Below, piece by piece: positions 34,746 to 44,061 of a stretch of 64,000 bases of DNA. Numbering within the stretch: position 1 is the stretch's first letter; each line of letters starts with the position of its first letter. The notes beneath the pieces are model-generated. The model was not told the DNA's origin and searched no databases. It was given only the letters and a program-made list of their open reading frames with translations. The DNA comes from Candidatus Accumulibacter contiguus. GTDB lineage: Bacteria; Pseudomonadota; Gammaproteobacteria; Burkholderiales; Rhodocyclaceae. The stretch covers positions 1-64,000 of the forward strand of contig NZ_SPMX01000026.1 of the NCBI RefSeq assembly GCF_012940005.1. The letters are read 5' to 3'. Position numbers and translations under genes: made by a program.

Positions 34746-36889
34746 TGACTGAAAAATTCTCGCACAGCGTTGTTCAGTGCCTCGCCGCGATCGCCCAGAA
34801 TCAGGGGATCAGGATCAATCCTGAACGCCTGATCCACGATTTCGCCCTGGCGGATGAAGAGCCGGCAGCGCCCCTGGTGTTGCGGATGGCCGCCGACATC
34901 GGCATGAAGGCGAAGGCGGACAGGCTGACCTGGAGCAAACTCGTCGCCCAGCAAGGGGTGTTCCCCGTGCTGGCCCGCCTCAACACGGGTGCCGGCGTGA
35001 TCGTGGTCGGGATCCGGCAGGAGGGAGAGAGCAAACAGGTGGCGGTCGTCGATCCCTGTGCTGGTGCGGTAGCGATCACCTTTTATTCCGAAGAGGCGTT
35101 TGGCGCGATCTGGGGCGGCGATGTCATCCTGCTCAAAAGGGCTCATTCGCTCTTCGATGCGCAACAGCCTTTCGGCCTGCGCTGGTTCATTCCGGAAATT
35201 CTGAAGCAGCGCACCGCCTTCCGGGACGTGTTCATCGCCGGCATGGCGATGAACGTCCTGGCCCTTGCCTCACCCCTGTTCTTCCAGGTAGTGATCGACA
35301 AGGTGCTGGTACACCAGAATGCATCGACCCTGATGGTGCTCACCGCCGGGGTGATCATTGCCATGCTGTTCGATGCGGCCTTCGGCTATCTGCGCCAGAT
35401 ACTGCTGTTGGCGGCGACCAACAAGATCGACATGCATGTGACCCGCCGGGCTTTCGGCCACCTGCTCTCCCTGTCGATCGACTTTTTCGAGCTCTCCACC
35501 GCCGGGGTGGTCACCCGCCAGATGCAGCAACTGGAAGGCATCCGCCATTTCCTCACCGGCCGTTTGCTGTTTGCCGGCATGGATGCTCTGGCCCTGGTGA
35601 TCTTCCTGCCGCTGCTGTTCACCTACTCCTTCAAGCTGGCGCTGATCGTGCTGGGATTCGCTCTCATCATCGCCCTCATCATCACCATTTTGCTACCCAC
35701 TTTCCGCAAACGTCTGGACCGGCTCAACAGTGCCGAAGGCGTCCGCCAGGCGCTGCTGGTGGAGACCATCCACGGCATGCGGACGGTCAAGGCCCTGGCC
35801 ATCGAACCGGTGCAGCGCAAGGCCTGGGACCAGTTATCGGCGGAAGCCATCAACGCCCATTTCGCAGTCGGAAAACTGGCGATTTCCGGCAACCTGGCCA
35901 CGGACTTCCTGGGCAAGCTGATGCCGGTGGTGATCGTCTTCATCGGTGCCCAGAGCATCTTCGATCAGACCATGAGCGTCGGGGTACTGATCGCCTTTCA
36001 GATGCTGTCGGGACGAGTGATCAATCCGTTGATCCAGATCGTGAGCCTGATCAACGAATATCAGCAGACGGCCGTGTCCGTGCGCATGCTGGCGGAAATC
36101 ATGAACCGGCCTCCGGAAGGACGGATCGGCGCCGGCGGCCTGCGGCCCCTGCTGAAAGGACAGATCACCTTCGAGGAGGTGACCTTCCGCTACCCTGGCG
36201 CCAGCGTCAATGCACTGGACCGGACCAGCTTCACGATCCCGGCGGGCGCCGTCGTCGGTGTCGTGGGACGCAGTGGTTCAGGAAAAACCACCCTGACCAA
36301 GCTGATCCAGGGACTCTACCCGGTGCAGGAAGGCCTCGTCCGCTTTGACGGCATCGATGCCCGGGAGATCGATCTTTCTCATCTCCGCCGCCAGATCGGG
36401 GTAGTCCTGCAGGAGAATTTTCTTTTCCGCGGCAGCATTCGCGACAATCTCACCATCACCAAGCCCGATGCCAGCATCGAGGAAATCGTCGCGGCCGCCC
36501 AGGCGGCCGGGGCCGATGAATTCATCGAACGAATGCCGCAAGGATACGACACGCTGCTGGAGGAGAACGCATCGAATCTGAGTGGCGGGCAGAAACAACG
36601 CCTTTCGATTGCCCGTTCCCTGCTGGCCAAGCCCAACATCCTGATTCTCGACGAAGCCGCCAGTGCTCTCGACCCGGAGAGCGAGGCCATTTTCATCCGC
36701 AACCTGTCCCGGATCGCCGTGGGCAGGACGGTGATGATGATTTCCCACCGATTGTCCACCCTGATCAATGCCGATGTGGTTCTGGTCATGCAGAATGGCC
36801 GCTTGTCGGACTGGGGTACGCATACACAACTGCTTTCTCGCTGTCAAACCTACCAGCACCTATGGAACCAACAGACAGGCCATCTTTGA
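34745..36889 (+). CDS. Type I secretion ABC transporter (HlyB-like, C39-like N-terminal domain)
   Basis: 714 residues. Residues 1-130 form a C39-like domain without the catalytic His (VIVVGI where peptidases have HFVVL), so it binds rather than cleaves substrate, as in HlyB. A six-helix exporter domain spans about 160-440. The ATPase domain has GRSGSGKTT, Gln in VVLQENFLF, signature LSGGQKQR, Walker B ILILDEAASALD and MISHRL. It overlaps the HlyD adaptor gene by 28 bases. It probably exports the RTX protease encoded convergently at 38287-41731. The upstream region is an IS joint with no evident promoter. Confidence 0.9.
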   Translation: MTEKFSHSVVQCLAAIAQNQGIRINPERLIHDFALADEEPAAPLVLRMAADIGMKAKADRLTWSKLVAQQGVFPVLARLNTGAGVIVVGIRQEGESKQVAVVDPCAGAVAITFYSEEAFGAIWGGDVILLKRAHSLFDAQQPFGLRWFIPEILKQRTAFRDVFIAGMAMNVLALASPLFFQVVIDKVLVHQNASTLMVLTAGVIIAMLFDAAFGYLRQILLLAATNKIDMHVTRRAFGHLLSLSIDFFELSTAGVVTRQMQQLEGIRHFLTGRLLFAGMDALALVIFLPLLFTYSFKLALIVLGFALIIALIITILLPTFRKRLDRLNSAEGVRQALLVETIHGMRTVKALAIEPVQRKAWDQLSAEAINAHFAVGKLAISGNLATDFLGKLMPVVIVFIGAQSIFDQTMSVGVLIAFQMLSGRVINPLIQIVSLINEYQQTAVSVRMLAEIMNRPPEGRIGAGGLRPLLKGQITFEEVTFRYPGASVNALDRTSFTIPAGAVVGVVGRSGSGKTTLTKLIQGLYPVQEGLVRFDGIDAREIDLSHLRRQIGVVLQENFLFRGSIRDNLTITKPDASIEEIVAAAQAAGADEFIERMPQGYDTLLEENASNLSGGQKQRLSIARSLLAKPNILILDEAASALDPESEAIFIRNLSRIAVGRTVMMISHRLSTLINADVVLVMQNGRLSDWGTHTQLLSRCQTYQHLWNQQTGHL

Positions 36890-38232
36890 TTCGCCGGCTG
36901 TGGTCCCGGCAGACGGTTGATCAGCCTGCCCTGGATTTCCTGCCCGATGCGGACGAAATCGAAAGGCGGCCACTGCCCCGCTCGGCCAGTTTCACCCTGC
37001 ACCTCCTCGCTCTGGCACTGCTTGCCTTCCTCCTGCTGGCGACCTTCTCGGAAATCGACCTGGTGATCACCGCCCGGGGAAGATTGATCACCCCTCTGCC
37101 GAATATCGTCCTGCAACCGCTGGACACCGCCATCATCCAGCAGATCAATGTCAAGCCCGGGCAGATCGTGAAAAAGGGGGAGCAACTCGCCACCCTCGAC
37201 CCGACCTTTACCGAAGCGGATGAAACCCAGTTGAGGACCCGCCTGGGCAGCCTCGATAATGAACGTGCCAGACTGGAAGCGGAACTGTCGGGCAAAACCG
37301 TTACCACCGACGCCATGGCCAGTGATGACAAGAAGATCCAGGGCCGCCTTGCCGACGAGCGACAGGCCAGCTATCTCGCCCAGATGCGACGACTGGATGA
37401 AAATATTGCCCGCCTCCGGGCGTCCCAGGAAACCAACCGCCGCGACCAGACCGCGATGAATTCCCGCGTCCAGGTACTCCGGGAAATGGTCGCCATGCTC
37501 GAACCCCTGGTAGCCCAGCAATACGCGGTGCGCGCCCGCCTGCTGGACGCCCAGGATCGCCTGCTCGAAGCGGAGCGAGGCGCCCAAATGGCCCGTAGTC
37601 GGGAACAGGAACTCCAGAAGGAACGTACTGGACTGGAAGCCGAACGTCTGTCCTTCCAGACCGGCTGGCGACAAAAAATCATGGAGGAACTTCTCGCCCT
37701 CTCCCGTGAGCGGGATTCGGTCAACGAGCAGTTGCAGAAGGCGGACAAACGTCACCAGTTGGTGGTCCTGACCGCACCCTCTGACGCCGTGGTGCTGGAG
37801 GTCGCCAAGCTCTCCGCCGGTTCCGTCGCCAAGGCCGCCGAAGCCTTGTTCACCCTGGTTCCCCTGGGAGAGGGCCTGGAGGCCGAGGTCCAGATCGAAT
37901 CCGCGGATGTGGGTTATGTCAAACTCGGCGACCGGGTGCACATGAAGGTGGATGCCTATCCCTTCCAGTTGCACGGTGCCCTGGATGGAGAACTGCGCAC
38001 GATCAGCGAAGACGCCTTCCGTCGCGAGAACGTCGCTGTTGGCGGCAGCGAGGCCTACTATTTGGGCCGTATCCGGTTGACCACGACCCAGCTCAACCGG
38101 CTTCCCAAACACGCTCGCCTGCTTCCCGGCATGACCATCAGCGCCGAGATCACGGTGGGCAAGCGCTCGGTGATTTCCTATCTGCTATGGCCGCTGATCA
38201 AGGCACTCGATGAGTCGGTCCGCGAACCGTAA
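36862..38232 (+). CDS. HlyD-family periplasmic adaptor of type I secretion
   Basis: 456 residues from ATG 36862, inside the end of the ABC gene. A short cytoplasmic N-terminus is followed by one membrane helix (FTLHLLALALLAFLLLATFS), lipoyl half-motif INVKPGQIVKKGEQLATLDP, a long coiled coil (about 130-300) and the second lipoyl half APSDAVVLEVAKLSAGSVA. The C-terminal beta-barrel ends LLPGMTISAEITVGKRSV, the HlyD family signature region. It bridges the inner-membrane ABC protein and an outer-membrane channel, for which the broken TolC-like gene at 30518 is the local candidate. Confidence 0.92.
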   Translation: MEPTDRPSLIRRLWSRQTVDQPALDFLPDADEIERRPLPRSASFTLHLLALALLAFLLLATFSEIDLVITARGRLITPLPNIVLQPLDTAIIQQINVKPGQIVKKGEQLATLDPTFTEADETQLRTRLGSLDNERARLEAELSGKTVTTDAMASDDKKIQGRLADERQASYLAQMRRLDENIARLRASQETNRRDQTAMNSRVQVLREMVAMLEPLVAQQYAVRARLLDAQDRLLEAERGAQMARSREQELQKERTGLEAERLSFQTGWRQKIMEELLALSRERDSVNEQLQKADKRHQLVVLTAPSDAVVLEVAKLSAGSVAKAAEALFTLVPLGEGLEAEVQIESADVGYVKLGDRVHMKVDAYPFQLHGALDGELRTISEDAFRRENVAVGGSEAYYLGRIRLTTTQLNRLPKHARLLPGMTISAEITVGKRSVISYLLWPLIKALDESVREP

Positions 38233-38286
38233 AGGAGTGTTCCGGAAAAGTCCATCTTCGCAAACCCTGCGCATGCGGACCCCCAT

Positions 38287-41200
38287 TCAGATCAGAAGAA
38301 AGTCGCCATGATCAAGTGTGGGGTGAGTTGCAAGACCCAAGACCGCGATTTCCACTGCTGCGCCCTTGCCGCTGCCATCGGCATCGTAGTACAGGGAGCC
38401 CGTGCTCGTGTTATAGACCACCCGGTCATCTGCATCGTGGCCCTTGACCGCATCGGCACCCGCCCAGAACTGCGCTTCACCCAAAGCGCCGGTCGTCTTT
38501 CCCAGTCCCTTGAATACCAGCAGGCTGAGTTGGATATGGTCTGTTCCTGACTCGAAATCGACGAGGACATCCCGGTTGTTGGCAGCGTTCGGTGCCGTGT
38601 TGAGCACGAAATGATCTTCACCATCGCCGCTGGTAAGGGTATCGTTACCCAGGCCTCCGAACAGCGTGTCGTTGCCGTTGCCAGCGAGTAGCTGGTCGGC
38701 GCCTCCTCCGCCTTCGATCCGGTCAGCAAATGCCGTTCCCGTCAGGACGTTGGCACCGGCATTGCCGATCATGGTGATCGCGTTGGCCAATGCCGACGCA
38801 TCGGCATTGAGTGCTGCCGAACCCGTGCTCGAGGCCACCACGCCGGTACCCGTGCCAAGAACCACCCGCTCGATACCCGTATCGCCCGCAAACAGTGTCA
38901 GGGTACTGGCGGTGGTGGCTGCGAAACGCACTTCGTCAATACCGGAGCTACCAGTATCCGCAATCTCGGCTGCAGTATGAGCGGCGGCGAGCCCGATCAG
39001 GTAGATGTCGGAACCCTCCTCACCATCCATCAGGTCGGTACCGGCCTGGCCGTTCAGGAGATCGTTGCCGCTGCCGCCATCGATCTGGTCAGCGAAGGCC
39101 GTTCCGGTCAGGATGTTCGCACCGGCATTGCCAATCATGGTGATGGCGTTGCTCAACGGCGACGCATCGACATTGAGTGCGATCGTACCCGCACTGTTCG
39201 CCACAGCGTCGCTGCCAGTACCAATCACCAGCCGCTCGATGCCCGTGTCTCCGGCATACAGCTTAAGGGTACCGGCACTGGTGGCCGCGAAACGCACTTC
39301 ATCAACCCCGGTGCTGCCGGCATCGGCGATCTCGGCCGACGAATGCTCGGCAGGTAGTCCGAACAGGTAAAGGTCGGAACCCTCACCACCATTCAGGCTG
39401 TCGACCCCGCCCAGACCATTCAGGACATTATCACCACTGTTGCCGGTGATGATGTTGGCAAGCGTATTGCCCGTTCCCATGAGATTGGCCGTCCCGGTCA
39501 GTTCGAGCTTTTCGACATTGGCTCCCAGGGTCCAGGATACCGATGCTTTTACCAGATCCTTGCCGTCCGCGGCGCTGCTTTCGGTAACGACATCGGAGAC
39601 GTTATCCACCAGGTAAATGTCGTCGCCCTTTCCGCCGGCGAGCTGGTCCGTGCCAGTACCACCGTCAAGCAAGTCGTTGCCCATTCCGGCTTCCAGCGTA
39701 TCGTTGCCGCCAAGACCATACAAGGAGTCATTTCCTGCCGTACCGGTAAGGACATTGACCGTATCATCGCCCTCGAGCGTCAACCCGGAACAGGGAGCGG
39801 CGCTGATCAGGTAACTGCCGGTGGACAGGGCATGGTCCTTGGCTGCCAGGTAAAAGCTTCCGCTGGCGGTCGGCGTATAAATGATCTGTGAATCGGTGGT
39901 GGACAGGCCGGCATTATCATTCTGAGTAATGACTGCCAATTTGGAGGAATACAGTTCAAGGTAGGGGTCGATACTCCCGCTGACCCGCGCCAGTTTGAAG
40001 ATATAGCTGTTGTTGGCCTTCAGGGTGACCTTGAAGAGGTCGCCGTCGGACGCCTGCTCGATGACGCCGGACACGGCCGCCCCCCCCGACGGTAATCGCT
40101 CCGCGCGTATTCGTCGTCATGGGATAGTCGTCCGGAACGGCAGTGACGTCATCGTTGCGGATCGTGCCCGTAGCGCTTGTCGTACCCAGTACCAGCCCTG
40201 ATGAAGGGTTGCCCAGGCTGAGGGTAAAATTCTCGTCAGACTCGACGACGGTGTCCCCGACGATGAGCACCTGGACCGTCTTCGTCGTTTCGCCGGGCTG
40301 AAAGGTGACGACACCGGAAGTGGCGCCGGTAAAGTCGGAAGAGTTGGCCGGAGATGCACCGGATCCGTCCAGAGTCCAGCCGACGGTTTGCGTGGTCCCG
40401 CTCGCTTTGCTGAGGCTGACATTGAAAACGTAGGCCGTGGATCCGCTATTGCCTTCGGCGATCGAAGCAGCGCCAGCGGCGATCGATACCTGCACGGATC
40501 CAGGATCAGGGTCAGATGACGCATCTGCCGACAACTCGCTGGCCGACTTGGTCACATTCGAGAAGACGAAGGTCTCGACATTCTTGATCAAGTCCGAACC
40601 GGAGCCGCTACTCGAGAAGGTAAAGCCCTGATTGATGGTATAAGAGAACGTATACTCCGAAAAAGCACCGGCAAACACCACCGTATCATTGCCGGCCCCG
40701 CCGTCGAGTGTATCGTTGCCCGCACCTGCCACCAGCGTGTCGTCGCCCGACCCTCCAACCAAAGAGTCTGTTCCGGGACCGCCATCGAGATAATTATTCA
40801 GGGAATTGCCGGTGATCGAGTCGGCACCGGTGCCCCCAATCGCATTTTCGATATTGCAGGTATACGCGATGGCGATGTTGTAGGTCATGCTGTTGCATGA
40901 GGAATAGGCGCCAGGCGTGAGATCGATCAGGCTCGGCGTGGACCATCCGCTCAGGTTGAGCGTATCGGTTCCAGCGGAGTCGTAAATGGTCAGGATCGGA
41001 TGAAGGTTGACCGAGAAATTGTAGATTGTGGACAGGGTGCCGAAATCGGTGCTGCCAAATCCGTAGGTCGTATCATCTGTGCGGGTCGTGGTTTCGGCAC
41101 CGTACATACTCTGTATGGCCATGATGTCATTGAGCATCGGCGTCTGCGGCGAATACAACTTCCCGTCCGCACCGACCCAGTCGGCCCAGGCCACCAGGCC

Positions 41201-41731
41201 CACCCCACTGGACGAACCCGAACCCCAATTGGGACCAAAGTAGGACATCACCGAATAGACACCACTGTCCTGATAGCTCGATGGCGTCCAGGAACCTCCA
41301 CCATTGTAGTTGCCCATGTGATCCAGCCCGAAAGCATGGCCGATCTCATGCACGTAGGCCAGAAACGAATGCGCGCCCACCTCGGGGTTCATCAGGTCGG
41401 AATAGGCACGACTGAACCACACGCTGCCAGTCGTCGGGAAGTAGGCATGCGCGTATTCAACACCAGTGGTCGAAGTCCCGAATTCGATATTCGACGAACC
41501 GGACGTGACCTTGACCAGATCCGGGACGATGAGATCATCCCAGGTCTGCAGCGCAAGTGTGGCGGCAGCCTGCTGGAGGGAATTCAGTCCCTGAAATCCC
41601 GCCTGCTCCTGACTACCGTAGAGACCGCTCGATGAGGTCGGGAAGGCGTAGGTGATTGTGCTGCCGGACCAATGAGAACCGGAATCAAGCTGCGCGAGAA
41701 TTTGCTGCTGTGTCCAGGATGCGAGTGCCAC
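38287..41731 (-). pseudogene. Large RTX metalloprotease (serralysin-like M10), frameshifted in a G8 tract
   Basis: Start GTG 41731 with SD aagga. The zinc site is [11 protein letters not shown] (128-138) and the Met-turn SVMSYFG (Met162). RTX nonapeptides such as [20 protein letters not shown] follow, then a Calx-beta domain (about 408-525). At about 40080-40087 a run of eight G breaks the frame after RGAITVGGG. Seven G would continue with [16 protein letters not shown] (a PPC-like domain), more RTX repeats and a C-terminal secretion domain to 38287, about 1,148 residues. A c-di-GMP riboswitch and promoter precede it. Likely substrate of the adjacent type I exporter. Either phase-variable, dead, or a consensus error. 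Confidence 0.8.
38680..39411 (-). repeat. Tandem duplication of a 122-residue (366-base) module in the RTX protein
   Basis: Two head-to-tail copies share the order EGSDLYLFGL/EGSDIYLIGL, AEIADAG/AEIADTG, VRFAAT, AGDTGIER, NAITMIGNAGAN and LTGTAFAD, with a period of exactly 122 residues. The copies have diverged moderately, so the duplication is not very recent. Each copy carries RTX nonapeptides at its boundary. Confidence 0.75.
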
Positions 41732-41805
41732 GCGACCAATCCTTCATGAGAGAAGGCAGCAAGGTCGAGGGCAAGCAGAAATTGAACAGCAAAAATCGCT
41801 GAATC

Positions 41806-41890
41806 TATGCAACCCGGCCACCCTTCCTGACGATCAGGTTAGGGCCCTCGGCTTTGCGTCCGGAGATTTCTCCCCGTTTGCCTTTGGATA
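41806..41890 (-). promoter_or_regulatory. Class I cyclic di-GMP riboswitch (GEMM-I)
   Basis: Read on the minus strand, the leader has the conserved AAAGGCAAAC, a GAAA-type loop in GGGGAGAAATCTCC, GACGCAAAGCC, GGGCCCTAACC with a second hairpin, and GGTGGCCGGGTTGC. These are in the order and spacing of GEMM-I aptamers, including the tetraloop-receptor region. It begins about 12 bases after the predicted -10 box and ends about 75 bases before the RTX protease GTG. The expression platform was not worked out, so whether c-di-GMP turns the gene on or off is unknown. Confidence 0.9.
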
Positions 41891-41901
41891 AGATGTAGCG
41901 A

Positions 41902-41929
41902 ATAATACACGTGACGGTCGTTTTGTCAA
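41902..41929 (-). promoter_or_regulatory. Sigma70-like promoter ahead of the c-di-GMP riboswitch
   Basis: On the minus strand TTGACA (41924-41929) and TATTAT (41902-41907) are 16 bases apart, placing the transcription start at about 41895, immediately before the aptamer. Confidence 0.75.
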
Positions 41930-41995
41930 TCGATTATTGAGGCAAAGACGACAAACCCTGATCGCGAAGGGTCTCGTGGCACCACAGGGAGGAAC

Positions 41996-42322
41996 ATGCC
42001 CAAAGCACCAGTCAACCCGCAGAAAAATGCCGTCGCCCTCGCCTACAGCCAGACTGACTCCGCACCACGCGTGGTGGCCAGAGGGCGGGGCTTGGTGGCC
42101 GAGCAGATCATCGCGCGCGCGCACGAGCATGGCGTTTATGTGCATGAATCAGCGGAACTGGTATCGCTGCTGATGCAGGTCGATCTCGACCAGCACATCC
42201 CGCCGCAGCTCTATCTGGCCGTAGCCGAACTGCTGGCCTGGCTCTACCGGCTCGAAAATGGCCAGGCAGCGTCGCCAGCACCCATCTTCCCGGCCACAGC
42301 TGAAGCAGCTCTGAAGCCATGA
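41996..42322 (+). CDS. FlhB C-terminal-like (EscU/YscU-related) protein
   Basis: 108 residues from ATG 41996 with SD gggagga. NAVALAYSQTDSAPRVVARG, RGLVAEQIIARAHEHGVYVH and QHIPPQLYLAVAELLAWLYR correspond to the cytoplasmic C-terminal domain of the export-gate protein FlhB, without its membrane part and without the autocleaving NPTH motif. Free-standing proteins of this kind occur beside flagellar genes and can partly replace the FlhB C-domain. No other flagellar gene is in the window except the YcgR-like gene immediately downstream. Confidence 0.8.
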   Translation: MPKAPVNPQKNAVALAYSQTDSAPRVVARGRGLVAEQIIARAHEHGVYVHESAELVSLLMQVDLDQHIPPQLYLAVAELLAWLYRLENGQAASPAPIFPATAEAALKP

Positions 42323-42404
42323 GATCGGTGTCGTCCGCGTCGTCCATTACCCCGCTTGCGGTTTTGCATTAAACTGCCCGCTCCAGCCGATTCCGGGAAG
42401 GACA

Positions 42405-43202
42405 ATGGAAAACACGGACGTACAAGCAGAACAGGCACCGCTCCGATTCGAAATCGAACAGCCCAAAGAATACGATCAATACCTGTTGTACTCTAGAGCC
42501 GAGATTGCCGCGATCCTACGCGCTCTGATGCAGAAAAGGGCACTGGTCAGCGCCTACTTCAACAACAACCGCTCCTTCCTGCTGACTGCGGTGCTGGCGG
42601 TGGACATGGCGGCAGACACACTGGTTCTCGACTGCGGTCGCGAGAGCGGGACCAACCATCAGGCCTTGCTGGCCAAACAACTGCTGCTGACCGCTGCGAT
42701 CGACAAGGTGAAGGTGCAGTTCACCCTCGGCAAACTCTCGGAGACGCAGCATGCCGGACTACCTGCCTTCAGCGCTGCGCTTCCCGACAAGCTGTTGAGA
42801 CTACAGCGGCGTGAGTGTTTTCGCCTCTCGACACCGATCACCAAGCCGGTCAAATGCATCGCCATGATCAAACGTGCCGATGGCAGCACCTTCCTGCTCG
42901 AGGCATCATTGCTGGATATCAGTGGTGGCGGGATCGGGCTGATGGCACCGCCAAGTCTGGCCGCCCTGCTGCAGCGCGGCGCTGTCATGAGCGACTGCAA
43001 GGTCAGTCTGCCTGACGAGGGTCTGCTGGTCGCCAGTCTGTGCGTACGCAACAAACTGGACTTGACCACCAAGGGTGGGTCCCACTACGTTCGTGTCGGC
43101 TGCCAGTTCATTGCCTTGCCCGGTGCAAGGATGAACATGCTGCAACGCTACATCAACCGCATCGAGCGCGAGCGCAAAGCGCGGCTGAGTGGCATGGCCT
43201 AG
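42405..43202 (+). CDS. YcgR-like PilZ protein, c-di-GMP-binding flagellar brake
   Basis: 265 residues. An N-terminal YcgR domain (QYLLYSRAEIAAILRALMQK, RSFLLTAVLAVDMAADTLVL) precedes a PilZ domain whose c-di-GMP motif is intact: R136xxxR140 in RRECFR and DISGGGIG (171-178). In enterobacteria YcgR binds c-di-GMP and slows the flagellar motor. Its position beside an FlhB-like gene supports a motility role. The riboswitch-controlled RTX gene is divergent at 41731, so two c-di-GMP-responsive units are neighbours. Good intact gene; SD gggaaggac before ATG 42405. Confidence 0.88.
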   Translation: MENTDVQAEQAPLRFEIEQPKEYDQYLLYSRAEIAAILRALMQKRALVSAYFNNNRSFLLTAVLAVDMAADTLVLDCGRESGTNHQALLAKQLLLTAAIDKVKVQFTLGKLSETQHAGLPAFSAALPDKLLRLQRRECFRLSTPITKPVKCIAMIKRADGSTFLLEASLLDISGGGIGLMAPPSLAALLQRGAVMSDCKVSLPDEGLLVASLCVRNKLDLTTKGGSHYVRVGCQFIALPGARMNMLQRYINRIERERKARLSGMA

Positions 43203-43209
43203 CGAAGTG

Positions 43210-43234
43210 CGCGGCAGCGTACTGTGCTGCCGCG
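43210..43234. terminator. Hairpin between convergent ycgR-like and frdD genes
   Basis: CGCGGCAGC and GCTGCCGCG form perfect 9-base arms around a 7-base loop, eight bases after the plus-strand stop and 61 bases beyond the frdD stop. It lacks a clear T-run, so it is a possible bidirectional terminator only by position. Confidence 0.45.
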
Positions 43235-43294
43235 GCGGGGCCGCCCCATCCGGAGAAACTTCCGTAGCGGCCACCGCCCCCTTGCCTGAAAAGA

Positions 43295-43666
43295 CTAGAA
43301 ACCAATCCGCAGCAATGCGTACGCGGCGAGTAGCGTCCCCAGCATCGCCATCCCGTAGCAGAGCAGCTTGGCACCCGTGCCGGCGTGAATACCGACATCG
43401 TGCAGGCTGTGATAGATCCGGTGCGCGGCGTGCCACAGGAAAAGCGCGATGATCGCGAAGATGAAGCCCTTGCCGATAAAATTCTGGGCAAAAGCAAGCA
43501 TGTGCGGGTAGCTCATCGTATCTGGCGGCAGGACAACGCCGAGCGGCACGGCGATGCCGGTAATGAACACCAGCATCGGACCGAGCAGCGCCGACAACAT
43601 GCCGCCGGCGCCGAACAGCGCCCAGAAGATCGGCGCGTTGGAACGTTTCAGTGTCGTAGGTTTCAT
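43295..43666 (-). CDS. frdD: Fumarate reductase membrane subunit D
   Basis: 123 residues from ATG 43666, overlapping the frdC stop as ATGA. Three membrane segments: NAPIFWALFGAGGMLSALLG, IGKGFIFAIIALFLW and the C-terminal CYGMAMLGTLLAAYALLRI. The family block HAAHRIYHSLHDVGIHAG is present. In four-subunit quinol:fumarate reductase, FrdC and FrdD form the haem-free quinone-binding anchor. Last gene of the frdABCD operon. Confidence 0.88.
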   Translation of the reverse strand: MKPTTLKRSNAPIFWALFGAGGMLSALLGPMLVFITGIAVPLGVVLPPDTMSYPHMLAFAQNFIGKGFIFAIIALFLWHAAHRIYHSLHDVGIHAGTGAKLLCYGMAMLGTLLAAYALLRIGF

Positions 43667-44061
43667 CGTGCCATCCCCCATACCAGACCAAGCAGGGCAG
43701 CGCTCGCCGCCGCCGCGACGGCGAGGCCGCTCCCGGTGATTGCCCAGGCCGAGAGCCGCTGGCCGCCGACGATCACCGGTGGCATGGTCCTCGGCATGAT
43801 CTTGAACCAGGTGTAGGTGTGGTAGCCGATCGCCACCAGAGCCAGCAGGTGGAAGCCGATGTACCACGGGTTTTTCAGCGCCATCAGCCATTCGTTCCAG
43901 GCAGCCTCACCCTGCGACAGCCGCAGCAGGCCGAACAGCAGAATCCCTGCGTAGGCCGCCACGAAGAGGGCGGTCGCCTCGTGAATCATGTACTCGACGA
44001 AGAATGGATTCTTCTTCCACCAGCCGTCCATCGAGCGAACATAGGGTCGACGCTTGTTCAC
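43663..44061 (-). CDS. frdC: Fumarate reductase membrane subunit C
   Basis: 132 residues from GTG 44061, overlapping the frdB stop as GTGA, with a strong SD gggaggtgcc. [20 protein letters not shown] and [19 protein letters not shown] are diagnostic of Frd[21 protein letters not shown] and [20 protein letters not shown] follow, then a third helix. It pairs with FrdD to anchor the FrdAB catalytic part and provides the quinol site. This subunit pattern separates the complex from four-subunit succinate dehydrogenase, whose anchors bind haem. Confidence 0.88.
   Translation of the reverse strand: MNKRRPYVRSMDGWWKKNPFFVEYMIHEATALFVAAYAGILLFGLLRLSQGEAAWNEWLMALKNPWYIGFHLLALVAIGYHTYTWFKIMPRTMPPVIVGGQRLSAWAITGSGLAVAAAASAALLGLVWGMAR

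Noticed and set aside
34745-35140. Active C39 bacteriocin-processing peptidase in the ABC transporter
   Set aside because: The His of the catalytic triad is missing (VIVVGI), so it is a C39-like binding domain as in HlyB, and the likely substrate is an RTX protein rather than a double-glycine peptide.
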